A DNA stretch of 64,000 bases from Paractinoplanes deccanensis. GTDB taxonomy: Bacteria; Actinomycetota; Actinomycetes; Mycobacteriales; Micromonosporaceae. Made by a program: the position numbers and the translations under genes. This document shows positions 8,777 through 18,722 of this stretch, piece by piece. The first letter of the stretch is position 1, and each line of letters begins with the position of its first letter. A model generated the notes under the pieces. It was not told where the DNA came from, did not search any database, and saw nothing but the letters and a program-made list of their open reading frames with translations. The stretch is from positions 1 to 64,000 of the forward strand of contig NZ_BOMI01000059.1 of NCBI RefSeq assembly GCF_016862115.1. Direction: 5' to 3'.

Positions 8777-9318
8777 GACTCTTCCGCCGGGTGCTGCTGG
8801 GCCATCTCGCTCAGCCGGACCATGTCGCTGATCGACAACACGTGGCTGATGTCCAGCAGGATGAGGAAGTCGTCGTCGCGGCGGGCCATCGCGCTGATGT
8901 AGTCGGCCCGGATCCCGGCACCGAACGACGGCGCCGGCTCCAGGTCGCCGGCGGAGAGCGTCACGACCTTGCTCGCCGAGTCGACCAGCACGCCGATGTC
9001 CTGCCCGCCGGTGACGCCCTTGTCGTCGGGGTCGAGCTCCGCCATCTCGGCGAGCGCCGGATCGTCGACGTGCACGATGATGATGCTGGTGCGGCGCCCG
9101 ATCTCGGTGCGGCCGCGGCCGAAGCGGATCGCCAGGTCGATGACCGGGACGGCCCGCCCGCGCAGGTTGATGACGCCGCGGATGAACTCCGGCATCATCG
9201 GCACCACGGTGAGGGTGCGGTATTCGAGAATCTCCGTCACGTGGAAGATGTCGAGCGCGTACGCCTCGCCGTTGAGCGTGAACGTCAGGTACCGCCCGGC
9301 GTCGGTAACCGTGTTCAT
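8773..9318 (-). CDS. cheW: Chemotaxis coupling protein CheW
   Basis: 181-residue CheW domain, first gene of the leftward operon. Recognisable blocks are YLTFTLNGEAYALDI near the N-terminus, VPMMPEFIRGVINLRGRAVPVIDL in the middle and LILLDISHVLS near the end. It links CheA to receptors. ATG 9318 sits downstream of a putative sigma-28-like element; no strong ribosome site is seen. Confidence 0.93.
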   Translation of the reverse strand: MNTVTDAGRYLTFTLNGEAYALDIFHVTEILEYRTLTVVPMMPEFIRGVINLRGRAVPVIDLAIRFGRGRTEIGRRTSIIIVHVDDPALAEMAELDPDDKGVTGGQDIGVLVDSASKVVTLSAGDLEPAPSFGAGIRADYISAMARRDDDFLILLDISHVLSISDMVRLSEMAQQHPAEES

Positions 9319-9337
9319 GCCGCAATTCGATCAGATT

Positions 9338-9363
9338 GTTTCGGCGCCGCGCGGACGATTGAC
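9338..9363 (-). promoter_or_regulatory. Possible sigma-28 (FliA/WhiG)-type promoter for the che operon
   Basis: On the minus strand GTCA, 14 bases, GCCGAAAC resembles the TAAA-N15-GCCGATAA pattern of flagellar and sporulation sigma factors. It lies 20 bases before the cheW start. The -35 part is weak and the spacing one base short, so this is tentative. Confidence 0.3.
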
Positions 9364-9462
9364 GACTTAGCACCGAATGCGGCTCGGCGTCCGGTATCCA
9401 CCCTCGATAGCGGTTCCCTTTTCACCTGATATGGGGACTGTTCCGTCGTTACGATCGCTCCC

Positions 9463-11136
9463 ATGGCCGAGATGTCCCACCGTTCCCGGGGAGGCTTTCG
9501 CGACCTCCCGATCGCCTGGAAGCTGCGCGGCCTGGCCGGCGTGGTGTGCGTCCTGCTGGTCGTCATCGGCGCGGTGGGCCTCTATCAGCTGAGCCGCACC
9601 CAGGACCGGCTCGCCGATCTCTACAACAGCAACCTGCACGACGTGCGGCTGCTCGGCGAGATCGCCACCGACTACACGGACGTGCGCCTGAAGCTGCGCA
9701 ACCTGGCCATGGCGAGCGGCGACGCGGCCACCGAGACCGCCCTCGGCAACCTGGACACGTCGATCAACAACCTGGACACGGTGTGGGCGGAGTTCGCCAC
9801 GTCCGCGCAGGGCGACCCCGACGCGGAGACCTTCGCCACCAACTGGGCCGCGTGGAAGAAGATCGCCGAGGAGCGGCTCCGGCCGCTCGCCACCGCGAGC
9901 CGCATCGCCGAGTTCAACTCGGTGATCAGCTCGCAGGTCACGCCGATCTCCACCGCCATCGAGACGGCCGTGAACAACCTCGTCACCAAGGACGACACCG
10001 CCGCGAAGCGGTCGCTGGACGACTCGGCCGACGCCTACTCCACCGCGCGCCTCGTGCTGATCATCCTCAGCGTCCTCGCGCTCATCCTCACCTTCACCGT
10101 GGTGCAGCTCATCACCAGGGCCGTCGCTCACCCGCTGAAGGAGACCGTCGACGTGCTGACCGCGCTCGCGCAGGGCCGGCTCGACCAGCGCGTCGCGGTC
10201 GCCGGGCGGGACGAGGTCGGCCGGATGGGCACGGCGCTCAACAGCGCGCTCGGGCGCCTCGGCGACACCGTCAGCACGGTGGTCGAGTCGGCGAACCAGC
10301 TCAACAGCGCGTCGCTCCAGATCAGCGGCGCGTCGCAGAGCCTGTCGCAGGCGGCCACGCAGCAGGCCGCCAGCGTCGAGCAGACCACGGCGAGCATCGA
10401 GCAGATGACCGCGGGCATCGCCCAGAACAGCGAGAACGCGGCGGCCACCGAGGGCATCGCCACGACGACGGCGGCCGAGGCTCAGGAGGGCGGCGAGGCG
10501 GTGCAGCGCACGGTCGCGGCCATGAAGGAGATCACCAGCAAGATCGGCATCATCGACGACATCGCGTTCCAGACCAACATGCTGGCCCTGAACGCCACGA
10601 TCGAGGCGGCCCGCGCGGGCGAGCACGGCAAGGGCTTCGCGGTGGTGGCCAGCGAGGTCGGCAAGCTGGCGGAGCGCAGTCAGGTGGCGGCCCAGGAGAT
10701 CAGCGAGCTCGCCGCGGGCAGCGTGCAGACCGCCGAGCGCGCCGGCGACCTGCTCTCCACGATGATCCCGAACATCATCCGCACGTCCGACCTGGTGCAG
10801 GAGATCGCGGCGGCGAGCGGCGAGCAGTCCACCGGCGTACGCCAGATCAACATCGCGATGGGCCAGATCGGCAAGGTCACCGAGCAGACCGCCTCGTCCA
10901 GCGAGGAGCTGGCGGCCACCGCCGAGGAGATGTCGGCGCAGACCGCCCAGCTCACCGCCCTGATGGACTTCTTCCACACCGGCGCGGCCCACCATCGGCC
11001 CGGCCCCGTTGCCGGCTTCGCCGGTCACGCCGAGCCGCGCGCCTACCAGTCCGGCGGCTGGGAGGCCCCGGCCCCCGCCCTGAGCGGCGCGGCGACCGCC
11101 CCGGCCGACCTGGAGTCCAAGTTCGACCGCTTCTAG
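9463..11136 (+). CDS. Transmembrane methyl-accepting chemotaxis receptor
   Basis: 557 residues, divergent from the che operon. Basic N-terminus, membrane helix about 28-45, four-helix-bundle periplasmic domain (residues 46-190, with [15 protein letters not shown]) and second helix about 193-212 ([13 protein letters not shown]). A HAMP domain follows, then a full cytoplasmic hairpin with tip [21 protein letters not shown]. The ligand cannot be told from sequence. A Pro/Ala/Gly tail replaces a CheR-tethering pentapeptide. The stop TAG at 11134-11136 shares its CTAG with the stop of the convergent hexosaminidase. Confidence 0.92.
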   Translation: MAEMSHRSRGGFRDLPIAWKLRGLAGVVCVLLVVIGAVGLYQLSRTQDRLADLYNSNLHDVRLLGEIATDYTDVRLKLRNLAMASGDAATETALGNLDTSINNLDTVWAEFATSAQGDPDAETFATNWAAWKKIAEERLRPLATASRIAEFNSVISSQVTPISTAIETAVNNLVTKDDTAAKRSLDDSADAYSTARLVLIILSVLALILTFTVVQLITRAVAHPLKETVDVLTALAQGRLDQRVAVAGRDEVGRMGTALNSALGRLGDTVSTVVESANQLNSASLQISGASQSLSQAATQQAASVEQTTASIEQMTAGIAQNSENAAATEGIATTTAAEAQEGGEAVQRTVAAMKEITSKIGIIDDIAFQTNMLALNATIEAARAGEHGKGFAVVASEVGKLAERSQVAAQEISELAAGSVQTAERAGDLLSTMIPNIIRTSDLVQEIAAASGEQSTGVRQINIAMGQIGKVTEQTASSSEELAATAEEMSAQTAQLTALMDFFHTGAAHHRPGPVAGFAGHAEPRAYQSGGWEAPAPALSGAATAPADLESKFDRF

Positions 11137-12629
11137 CCGATCTGCGGCGAGCGGTAGAAGTCGACGCCGCGCGTCTCCCAGCGCGGGTAGTAGGCCCGGA
11201 TCCGCTCGCGGAACGACTCCCAGTCACGGTGCGGCGACCAGCCCAGCTCGGCGATCGCGGCCAGCCGCGGGAAGGCCATGAACTCGATGTCGTCCAGGTC
11301 GCGCAGCGTCTCGGACCACAGCGGCGCCTCGACCCCGAGGATGGCCCGCTCGGCGACGTACGAGGTGGGGTCCCAGTCGTACGCGGTGCGCACCTCGATG
11401 TAGCCCGCCCAGCTCAGCCCGAGCGGCGTCGACGGGGTGTACTTCATGTCGAGGTACGCGCGGTTCGCCGGCGAGAGGACCACCTTGGACGCGTGCCGCA
11501 GCGTGACCGTCGGCTCGAGGTTCCAGTATTGGAGCACCGCGTCCGCGGCGGCCGGCGCCTGGTCGATCTCGTTCCAGCCGTACGCGGTCTTGCCGTACTT
11601 GGCCACCAGCGGCAGCACCCGCTGCTGGAACGCCACGTAGTCGGCCTCGCTGGTCGCGTGCGCCTCGTCGCCGCCGATGTGCAGGTACGGGCCCGGCGTC
11701 AGCGCGGCCAGCTCGCGGATCACGTCCTCGGCGAAACGGTACGTGACCTCCTTGCCGATGCAGAGCGAGCTGTACCCCACGGCCGTGTCGGTGCGCGGCG
11801 GCGGCGCGACCCCGTCGCAGGTCAGCTCCGGGTACGCGACCTGTGCCGCGTTGACGTGCCCGGGCATGTCGATCTCGGGCACGATCGTCACGTACCGCTC
11901 GGCGGCGTAGCGGACCAGGTCGCGGTAGCCGGCCTTGGTCAGGTAGCCGCCGCCCACCCCGTCGACGCCGGTGCCCGGCGCGCCGCCGACCGCCGTCAGC
12001 CGCGGCCACGAGTCGATCTGGATGCGCCAGCCCTGGTCGTCCGAGAGGTGCAGGTGCAGGTGGTTGACCTTGAACCGGCTGATCTCGTCGATGTACCGCT
12101 TCACCTCGGCCGGCGTGTGGAAGTGCCGCGCCAGGTCGAGCATCGCCCCGCGATAGGCGAACCGCGGCCGGTCGACGATCTCGCCGCCGGCGACGAGCCA
12201 CCGCGCCCGCTGCGGGGTCGCCGCGTCGATCGCGGGCGGCAGCAGCTGCCGCAGCGTCTGCACCCCGGCGAAGAGCCCGGCGTTGTCGCCGGCGCTGATG
12301 GCGATCTCGTCCCGGCCGACCGTGAGGCGGTACCCGTCCCGGTGGCCGGTGCGCAGCGAGATCTTCCGCGACGAGGAGCGCTCCACGATGGGCAGCCGAT
12401 AGCCCGTCGCGGGCCGCAGCGCCTCGGCGAGCCGCTCGGCGACGTTGCGCGATCCGCGCGGCGCCTCGATGACCGTGCGATCGGTGAGCCGGAACGCCGT
12501 CCCGCCCGGCCGCACCTCCGACGGCGCCGGGATGACACTGCCCAGCGCGACCGCCGCCTTCTCGGCGGGCGCCTGGGCGGTGGTCAGCGGCAGGGCGAGC
12601 GCGAGCAGGGCGGTGGCAACGATGCGCAT
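11133..12629 (-). CDS. Secreted beta-N-acetylhexosaminidase, GH20
   Basis: 498 residues. ATG 12629 is chosen because it opens a good signal peptide ([20 protein letters not shown]). N-terminal GH20b-like domain, then a TIM barrel whose catalytic Asp-Glu pair is in HIGGDEAH; other family blocks are [24 protein letters not shown] and [11 protein letters not shown]. It removes terminal GlcNAc or GalNAc from chitin or peptidoglycan fragments outside the cell. An MFS gene starts divergently at 12722. I looked for a DasR-type operator between them and did not find one. Confidence 0.92.
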   Translation of the reverse strand: MRIVATALLALALPLTTAQAPAEKAAVALGSVIPAPSEVRPGGTAFRLTDRTVIEAPRGSRNVAERLAEALRPATGYRLPIVERSSSRKISLRTGHRDGYRLTVGRDEIAISAGDNAGLFAGVQTLRQLLPPAIDAATPQRARWLVAGGEIVDRPRFAYRGAMLDLARHFHTPAEVKRYIDEISRFKVNHLHLHLSDDQGWRIQIDSWPRLTAVGGAPGTGVDGVGGGYLTKAGYRDLVRYAAERYVTIVPEIDMPGHVNAAQVAYPELTCDGVAPPPRTDTAVGYSSLCIGKEVTYRFAEDVIRELAALTPGPYLHIGGDEAHATSEADYVAFQQRVLPLVAKYGKTAYGWNEIDQAPAAADAVLQYWNLEPTVTLRHASKVVLSPANRAYLDMKYTPSTPLGLSWAGYIEVRTAYDWDPTSYVAERAILGVEAPLWSETLRDLDDIEFMAFPRLAAIAELGWSPHRDWESFRERIRAYYPRWETRGVDFYRSPQIG

Positions 12630-12721
12630 TCCTCGACCATAGATGGACTGACGTCGATCTGTGAAGACAGTTTGCTGTTGCCGATGTCTAAACCGGTTCA
12701 CCCCGGGGTACGGCTGCGATC

Positions 12722-14164
12722 ATGTCCTCCGGAACCATTCGCACCGATGTCCCGGCCCGGCTCGACCGGCTGCCGTGGGCGCGCTGGCACTGGATGATCG
12801 TCATCGGTCTCGGCACGGTCTGGGTGCTCGACGGCCTCGAGGTGACGATCGTCGGCAACCTCTCCGGGCGCCTGTCCGAGCCGGGCAGCGGCCTCGACAT
12901 CACGCAGAGCCAGGTCACCGGCCTCGGCGCGGCGATCTACGTGCTCGGCGCCTGTTGCGGGGCGCTGTTCTTCGGGTGGCTGACCGACCGGTTCGGCCGC
13001 AAGAAGCTCTTCATGGTCACCCTGGCCGTCTACCTCTTCGGCACGGCGATGACCGCGCTCTCGTTCGACCCGTGGTGGTTCTTCCTGTTCCGCTTCGTCA
13101 CCGGCGCCGGCATCGGCGGCGAGTACGCGGCGATCAACTCGGCGATCGACGAGCTGATCCCGGCGAAGTACCGCGGCCGCATCGACCTGGTCATCAACGG
13201 CACCTACTGGGCCGGCGCGGCGTTCGGCGCGCTGCTCACCGTGCCGATCCTCACCCAGCTGCCGGTGAGCTGGGGCTGGCGGGTGGCGTTCGGGCTGGGC
13301 GTCGTGCTCGGCCTGGTCATCCTCCTCGTCCGCCGGCACGTGCCGGAGAGCCCGCGCTGGCTGTTCATCCACGGCCGCGGCGAGGAGGCCGAGGCGCTGG
13401 TCGCCGACGTCGAGAGGACGGTCGAGCGCGAGGACCACGTCGAGCTGCCCCCGGTGGACCGCTCCATCGAGATCCACACGCGGCGGACGATCGGCTTCGG
13501 CACCATCGCGAAGACCCTGATCACCCAGTACCCGAAGCGCGCCGGCCTGGGCCTCGCCCTCTTCGTCGGCCAGGCGTTCCTCTACAACGCCATCACCTTC
13601 GGCTACGCGCAGATCCTCCAGACGTTCTTCGACGTGCCCTCGGGCAGCACGGGCTACTACTTCGCCGTGATCGCCGTCGGCAACCTGCTCGGCCCGCTGC
13701 TGCTCGCGCCGCTCTTCGACTCGGTCGGCCGCAAAATCATGATCACCGGTACGTACGTCCTCTCCGGAGTCCTGCTGCTCGGCACGGCCTGGCTCTTCAG
13801 CACCGGCGCCCTCAACGCCGTCACGATGACCGCCTGCTGGTGCGTGGTGCTGTTCTTCGCCTCGGCCGGCGCGTCCTCGGCCTACCTGACGGTCAGCGAG
13901 ATCTTCCCGATGGAGACCCGCGCCATGGCGATCGCCTTCTTCTACGCGATCGGCACCGCCGTCGGCGGCATCACCGGCCCCCTGCTCTTCGCCGACCTGG
14001 TCGGCACCGGCAAGGTCGGCGACACCGTCCTGGCCTTCGCCATCGGCGCCGCCGTGATGATCGCCGGCGGCCTGGTCGAGGCCGTCCTCGGCGTCAAGGC
14101 CGAGCGCCGCAGCCTGGAGGACATCGCCACCCCGCTCACCGCGGCGCCCAGCACCTCGTCATGA
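12722..14164 (+). CDS. MFS transporter, metabolite:proton symporter type
   Basis: 480 residues with about 12 membrane helices. The MFS signature between helices 2 and 3 is WLTDRFGRKKLF and a second is in DSVGRKIM; GAGIGGEYAAINS and ELIPAKYRGR match the sugar/organic-acid porter branch. The central loop (residues 225-260) is charged. Substrate is not predictable. Being divergent from a secreted hexosaminidase hints at uptake of a sugar or amino sugar, but only by position. Confidence 0.85.
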   Translation: MSSGTIRTDVPARLDRLPWARWHWMIVIGLGTVWVLDGLEVTIVGNLSGRLSEPGSGLDITQSQVTGLGAAIYVLGACCGALFFGWLTDRFGRKKLFMVTLAVYLFGTAMTALSFDPWWFFLFRFVTGAGIGGEYAAINSAIDELIPAKYRGRIDLVINGTYWAGAAFGALLTVPILTQLPVSWGWRVAFGLGVVLGLVILLVRRHVPESPRWLFIHGRGEEAEALVADVERTVEREDHVELPPVDRSIEIHTRRTIGFGTIAKTLITQYPKRAGLGLALFVGQAFLYNAITFGYAQILQTFFDVPSGSTGYYFAVIAVGNLLGPLLLAPLFDSVGRKIMITGTYVLSGVLLLGTAWLFSTGALNAVTMTACWCVVLFFASAGASSAYLTVSEIFPMETRAMAIAFFYAIGTAVGGITGPLLFADLVGTGKVGDTVLAFAIGAAVMIAGGLVEAVLGVKAERRSLEDIATPLTAAPSTSS

Positions 14165-14273
14165 CCGGGGTGGCGCCGTACGGCACGGTCGGCATGCGGC
14201 TGATGGGCGCCTGCTGGTCCGTGCCGCGCGGCGTGGGCGACCCACGATCTTCACGTAGCGCAGAATCAGGGCT

Positions 14274-15023
14274 ATGATGCCGTCGCCCGTTTCCGGTGCA
14301 GCCGTATCGAGACCTTCCGGCCTCACCGCGGCTCGCTGCTGCTACGCCACCATCGCAGTGGTCGTGCTCGCCGCCTTCGTCATCCAGCAAGCTCTCCTGT
14401 TCACCGGCGGCGCCGACGCCAATTCGGGAGACACCCAAGCGTCGCTGTCCCTCGGGACACGGCTGGTGCGCATGTTCAGCTACTTCACCATCGACAGCAA
14501 CCTCATCGTGCTGGTCGTCAGCATTGCGCTGCTGATCGATCCCCGGCGAGACTCGGTCCGCTGGCGGGTTGCCCATCTCGACGCGTTGCTCAGCATCGTC
14601 ATCACCGGCCTCGTGTTCGCCGTCGTCCTGGCACCGCATGTGCATCTCACCGGTCCCGCCCTCGCCGCCACCATCGGCTTCCACTACATCAGCCCATGGG
14701 CGACGCTGCTCACCTGGCTCGTCTTCGGGCCCCGCCCGGCGTTCACCTGGTCCACCGTCGGATGGGCATTCGTCTGGCCCGTCGTCTGGATCGCCTACAC
14801 CTTCGCCCACGGCGCCGCCACCGGCTGGTACCCGTACCCGTTTCTCGACGCCGCGGCCAAGGGCTACCCCCGAGCACTCACCGGCACCGCCGTCGTGCTC
14901 GCCGTCGCCGTAGCCCTCGCCGCGGCCTTCAAGCTGCTCAACCGGCTGCCGGCGCGCTTGCAGCCCGCGACCGGTGACGCACGTGATTCCCGAGATCCGA
15001 TCGCCGTCACCGGCCACGGCTGA
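14274..15023 (+). CDS. Pr6Pr family membrane protein
   Basis: 249 residues with six predicted membrane helices. Family blocks are FSYFTIDSNLIV in helix 2, HVHLTGPAL, the helix 4 segment HYISPWATLLTWLVFGPR, and WYPYPFLD. Pr6Pr proteins are common in actinobacteria and functionally uncharacterised. Start may be ATG 14274 or 14277; both are poor ribosome sites. It ends 26 bases from the convergent methyltransferase. Confidence 0.8.
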   Translation: MMPSPVSGAAVSRPSGLTAARCCYATIAVVVLAAFVIQQALLFTGGADANSGDTQASLSLGTRLVRMFSYFTIDSNLIVLVVSIALLIDPRRDSVRWRVAHLDALLSIVITGLVFAVVLAPHVHLTGPALAATIGFHYISPWATLLTWLVFGPRPAFTWSTVGWAFVWPVVWIAYTFAHGAATGWYPYPFLDAAAKGYPRALTGTAVVLAVAVALAAAFKLLNRLPARLQPATGDARDSRDPIAVTGHG

Positions 15024-15049
15024 AGCCCGCGAAACCGGTCGCCAGACGA

Positions 15050-15862
15050 TTACCGAGCGGGCTTGCGGCCCACGCCGCCGAACGCGTCGATGTCCAGCGG
15101 CGTGTCGACCCGGTCGTCCGGGTGCCAGCGCGGGCACGGCACCACGCCCGGCTCGACCAGCTCGAGGCCGTCGAAGAAGGACGCTATCTCCGCGGGGCTG
15201 CGCAGCTTGTACGGCATCGCGCCGGTTTCGTTGTACTCGTCCTGGGCCTCGCGGATCTCGGCGCTGACGACGCTGGTGCCGTCGTTCAGGGACAGGTAGC
15301 TGCCGGGCGGCAGCGGGTCGAGCAGCTCGCGCAGGATGGCCCGGGCCTGGGCGGTGTCCTCGATGTGCCCGAGCACGCCGCTCAGGATCAGGGCGATCGG
15401 CCGGCCGAAGTCGAGGATCGTCCGGGCGGCCGCGAAGATGGCCGCCGGCTCCCGCAGGTCGGCGTCGAGGTACTGGGTGACGCCCTCCGGCGTGCCGGTG
15501 AGCAGGGCTCGCGCGTGCACCAGCACCATCGGATCGTTGTCGACGTAGACGACGCGCGCGTCGGGGGCGATGCGCTGCGCCACCTGGTGGGTGTTGTCGG
15601 CGGTGGGCAGCCCGGTGCCGACGTCGAGGAACTGGCGGATGCCGGCCTCGCCCGCGAGGTATTCGATGGTGCGGGTGAGGAACTGCCGCGATGCCCGCGC
15701 CACGTCGACGACACCGGGGAAGGCCTGGCGGTACTGGTCGCCCGCGGCCCGGTCGACGGCGAAGTTGTCCTTGCCGCCGAGCCAGTAGTTCCAGATCCGG
15801 GCCGAATGCGGCACCGATGTGTCGATGTTCGTCTCGTCCACGACGACACAGTCTTTTCGCAT
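15050..15862 (-). CDS. S-adenosyl methyltransferase, DUF574/SAMT family
   Basis: 270 residues. Diagnostic blocks are PHSARIWNYWLGGKDNF at the N-terminus, FLDVGTGLPT (SAM loop), VVYVDNDPMVL and LSGVLGHI. This family is expanded in Streptomyces and Actinoplanes relatives; its substrates are mostly unknown, though some members act in secondary metabolism. It starts 24 bases after the fusion enzyme on the same strand and may be the last gene of that transcript. Confidence 0.88.
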   Translation of the reverse strand: MRKDCVVVDETNIDTSVPHSARIWNYWLGGKDNFAVDRAAGDQYRQAFPGVVDVARASRQFLTRTIEYLAGEAGIRQFLDVGTGLPTADNTHQVAQRIAPDARVVYVDNDPMVLVHARALLTGTPEGVTQYLDADLREPAAIFAAARTILDFGRPIALILSGVLGHIEDTAQARAILRELLDPLPPGSYLSLNDGTSVVSAEIREAQDEYNETGAMPYKLRSPAEIASFFDGLELVEPGVVPCPRWHPDDRVDTPLDIDAFGGVGRKPAR

Positions 15863-15886
15863 CGGGTGCCCGGCGCAAGGGCCCGG

Positions 15887-17722
15887 TCAGTGATCGGGTT
15901 CGATGCGGAAGGTGAACGCGACGCTGCGGGAGCCGTCCTCGTGGGCGGGGAAGTCGACGATGAGCTCGTCCTTGACGCCGAACACCGCGTCGGAGCCGAG
16001 GTAGGGGCCGCCGGCGACGAAGAGCTGGGTGATCAGCCGGCGGTGGCCCGGAGCGCTGATCATGAAGTGCAGGTGGGGTGCGCGGTACGGGTGCCGTCCG
16101 GTCGCGCGCAGCATCCGGCCGACCGGGCCGTCGGCGGGGATCGGGTATTCCGACGGCAGGATCGAGCGGAACCACAGCCGCCCGTGCTCGTCGCTGCGCA
16201 GCCGGGCCCGCAGCACCGGGCCCTCCAGGTCGGGCAGCTGCACGTCGTAGAAGCCGTCCTGGTTGGACTGCCAGACGTCGACCACCGCGTCCGGCACCGG
16301 CCGCCCGTCCGGGTCGGTGACGGTCACCTCGGCCCGCAGCGGCACCCCGGGCAGGCCCTCGGCAAGATCGGCCCCATGCGGTACGTCGGGAGGGCCGTCC
16401 ACGTAGAAGGGCCCGAGCACCGCCGACGGGGTCGTGCCGGGCGAGCGCGAGTGGGTGAGCAGGTCCACCGCGCTGGAGACGCCGAGCGTGTCGCTGAGCA
16501 GCACGAACTCCTGCCGGGTCGGCGAGCAGAGCTGCCCCGTCTCGGTGAGGAAGCCGATGGCGGCCTGCCACTCGGCCTCGGTGACGTCGTTGTCGGCGAC
16601 GAAGCCGTGCAGCCGCCGGGCGAGATCGCCGAGCAGGGCGGCGAGGCGCTTGTCGGGGGCGCCGGCGAAGCTCGCCACCACCTCGCCGGTGAGCCGGGTC
16701 AGGTCGGGCCGCCCGCCGGTCACCGCGGGCCGGTTGCCGAGCCACGCCTCCCGCAGCAGGGGGCCGGCGCCGGGCTGGGCGCCGGCGACTTCCGCCAGGC
16801 CCTGCTCCGTCAGGCCGAGCTCGGCCAGCGAGCGCGGCGCCGCCAGCCGCGCCGCCAGGTCGAAGACGCCGGTCGGCGCGTCGCTCACGCCGAGCGCGGC
16901 GGCGATCCTGCGCATCGCGCCGGGTGCGGCCGCGGCGTGCTGCGCCATCGTGTGCGGCAGCAGCACCGCGTGCGTCTCGGCGTGCGGCAGCCCGTACGAG
17001 CCGCCCAGCACGTGGCAGAGCTTGTGGTGCGGGCCCGTGCCCACCGCGCCCAGGCACATCCCGGCCAGCCACGCTCCGGTGAGCGCGTCCGCGCGGGCGT
17101 CGAGGTCTTCCGGCCGTTCCACGACGCGGGGCAGCGCCCGCCCGAGCCGGGTGATCGCGTCCACGGCGAAGCCGTCCACGACCGGGTTGGCCCGCGGCGA
17201 GCGGAGCGCCTCGACGGCGTGCGCCATCGCGTTCAGGCCGCTGGTCACCGAGACGCCGGCGGGCAGGCTCGTGGTCAGCGCCACGTCGTAGATCACGGTC
17301 CGGGGCACGAGGGCCGGGTCGCTGCGCGTGGTCTTCGCCCCGTTCTCGGTCTCGCCGAGCACGGGCGTCATCTCCGATCCGGCGTACGTGGTGGGCACCG
17401 CGATCAGGGGCAGGCCCGTGCGCGCCACGAGCGCCTTGCCCAGGCCCGTGCTCGACCCGCCGCCGAGCGACACGAGACAGTCCACGCCGTTCGAGCGGGC
17501 GACCTCGAGCGCCCGGGCGGTCACCTCCACCGGCGTGTGCGCCGCCACCCCGTCGAAGCGGGCGGCGGCCCGCACCCCGGCCGCGACGGCCCGCCGCGAC
17601 GGCGTGGTGAGCAGCAGCGGCCGGGCGGCGCCGAGCCGCGCGACCTCGTCGGGCAGCCGGCTCAGCGTCCCCGCCCCGAAGATCACCCGAGCGGCGTGCG
17701 CCGTGTACTCGAAGGACTCCAC
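15887..17722 (-). CDS. Fused maleylacetate reductase / hydroxyquinol 1,2-dioxygenase
   Basis: 611 residues encoding two consecutive enzymes in one chain. Residues 1 to about 340 are an iron-alcohol-dehydrogenase-fold maleylacetate reductase (LVSLGGGSSTGLGKA, VPTTYAGSEMTP, LNAMAHAVEA, HHKLCHVLGG, LPHAETHAVLLPH). Residues about 345-611 are an intradiol dioxygenase with its N-terminal helical domain and Fe(III) ligands: Tyr in LGPFYVDG, Tyr in SEYPIPADG and the His pair in PHLHFM. The dioxygenase would open hydroxyquinol to maleylacetate and the reductase would make 3-oxoadipate, so the domain order is the reverse of the pathway order. No frame break lies between the halves. Confidence 0.9.
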   Translation of the reverse strand: MESFEYTAHAARVIFGAGTLSRLPDEVARLGAARPLLLTTPSRRAVAAGVRAAARFDGVAAHTPVEVTARALEVARSNGVDCLVSLGGGSSTGLGKALVARTGLPLIAVPTTYAGSEMTPVLGETENGAKTTRSDPALVPRTVIYDVALTTSLPAGVSVTSGLNAMAHAVEALRSPRANPVVDGFAVDAITRLGRALPRVVERPEDLDARADALTGAWLAGMCLGAVGTGPHHKLCHVLGGSYGLPHAETHAVLLPHTMAQHAAAAPGAMRRIAAALGVSDAPTGVFDLAARLAAPRSLAELGLTEQGLAEVAGAQPGAGPLLREAWLGNRPAVTGGRPDLTRLTGEVVASFAGAPDKRLAALLGDLARRLHGFVADNDVTEAEWQAAIGFLTETGQLCSPTRQEFVLLSDTLGVSSAVDLLTHSRSPGTTPSAVLGPFYVDGPPDVPHGADLAEGLPGVPLRAEVTVTDPDGRPVPDAVVDVWQSNQDGFYDVQLPDLEGPVLRARLRSDEHGRLWFRSILPSEYPIPADGPVGRMLRATGRHPYRAPHLHFMISAPGHRRLITQLFVAGGPYLGSDAVFGVKDELIVDFPAHEDGSRSVAFTFRIEPDH

Positions 17723-17750
17723 GCAACGCAGTCTGGCAGCTTCCGCCGGG

Positions 17751-18713
17751 TCAGGTCAGCAGCCGTACGGGCCGGCCGTCGCGCCACGCCGCGATGTCCT
17801 CGACGGCCTGCTCGTACATGCTCCGCAGGCCCGCCTCGGTCACGTAGCCGAGATGCGGCAACAGCACCGTGTTGGGCGCGCCCCGCAGCGGATGGCCCAT
17901 CGGCAGCGGCTCCTCGTCGTACACGTCGAGTCCCGCCCCCGCGATCGTCCGGGCCGTGAGCGCCGCCACCAGCGCCCCCTGGTCGACGATCGGCCCGCGT
18001 GACGTGTTGACGAGCACCGACGTGGGTTTCATCGCGGCGAGCTCGGCCGGGCCGACCAGCCCCGCCGTCCGGTCGCTGAGCCTGAGGTGGATCGTCACCA
18101 CGTCGCTGATCGCGAAGAGCTCCTCCTTGCTCACGGACGCGACGCCGGCCGCGGCCGCGCGTTCCGCCGTCAGGTTGCGGCTCCACGCGACCACTCGCAT
18201 GTCGAACGCCTGCCCGATCCGCGCGACCTGCGTGCCCAGCCGCCCGAGCCCCAGCACACCGAGCGTGCTCCCAGCCAGGTCGGTGCCCACTGTCGTCTGC
18301 CACCGCCCGTCGCGCAGCGCCCGGTCCTCGGCCACCACATGCCGCCGCACCGCCAGGATCAGCGCCCACGTCAGCTCCGCCGTGTTCGAGCTCTTGGCCG
18401 ACCCGGACGCCTGGGTCCCGCAGACCGCGACCCCGTGAGCGGCGGCGGCCGCGAGGTCGATGGCGGCGTTGGCCATGCCCGTGGTGACCAGCAACCGCAG
18501 GTCCGGCAGCTTGCCGAACAGCTCGGCCGGGAACGCCGTCCGCTCCCGCATGGCCACCACGACGGCCGCCCCGCGCAGCGCCCCGGCCAGCTCGTCCTGA
18601 TCGCCGACGTGCTCGTGCAGCACGACGACCTCGGCCCCCAGCGTCTCGAACGGCCCGTACTGCCGGGCCACCCGCTGATAGTCGTCCAGCACGACAATCC
18701 TCATGGTGATCAC
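17751..18713 (-). CDS. D-2-hydroxyacid dehydrogenase (NAD-dependent)
   Basis: 320 residues. NAD-binding motif LGVLGLGRLGTQVA, catalytic Arg in NTSRGPIVDQGAL, Glu in LDVYDEEPLP and His in LLPHLGYVT are all present, as in phosphoglycerate- and hydroxypyruvate-dehydrogenase-like enzymes. The substrate is not determined by sequence. It lies 9 bases after lysR and 28 bases before the aromatic-ring fusion gene, so it is probably co-transcribed with them. ATG 18704 is an alternative start. Confidence 0.85.
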   Translation of the reverse strand: MITMRIVVLDDYQRVARQYGPFETLGAEVVVLHEHVGDQDELAGALRGAAVVVAMRERTAFPAELFGKLPDLRLLVTTGMANAAIDLAAAAAHGVAVCGTQASGSAKSSNTAELTWALILAVRRHVVAEDRALRDGRWQTTVGTDLAGSTLGVLGLGRLGTQVARIGQAFDMRVVAWSRNLTAERAAAAGVASVSKEELFAISDVVTIHLRLSDRTAGLVGPAELAAMKPTSVLVNTSRGPIVDQGALVAALTARTIAGAGLDVYDEEPLPMGHPLRGAPNTVLLPHLGYVTEAGLRSMYEQAVEDIAAWRDGRPVRLLT

Positions 18714-18722
18714 CGTACGTCG

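Noticed and set aside
12630..12721. DasR operator between the hexosaminidase and MFS genes
   Set aside because: Only a loose AGACA-N15-TGTCT is present; it does not match the DasR consensus.
9546..12797. Very long rightward open frame (over 1000 codons) across the receptor and hexosaminidase genes
   Set aside because: Arg/Gly/Ala-rich translation with no motifs; it is the GC-rich shadow of real genes with clear domains in other frames.
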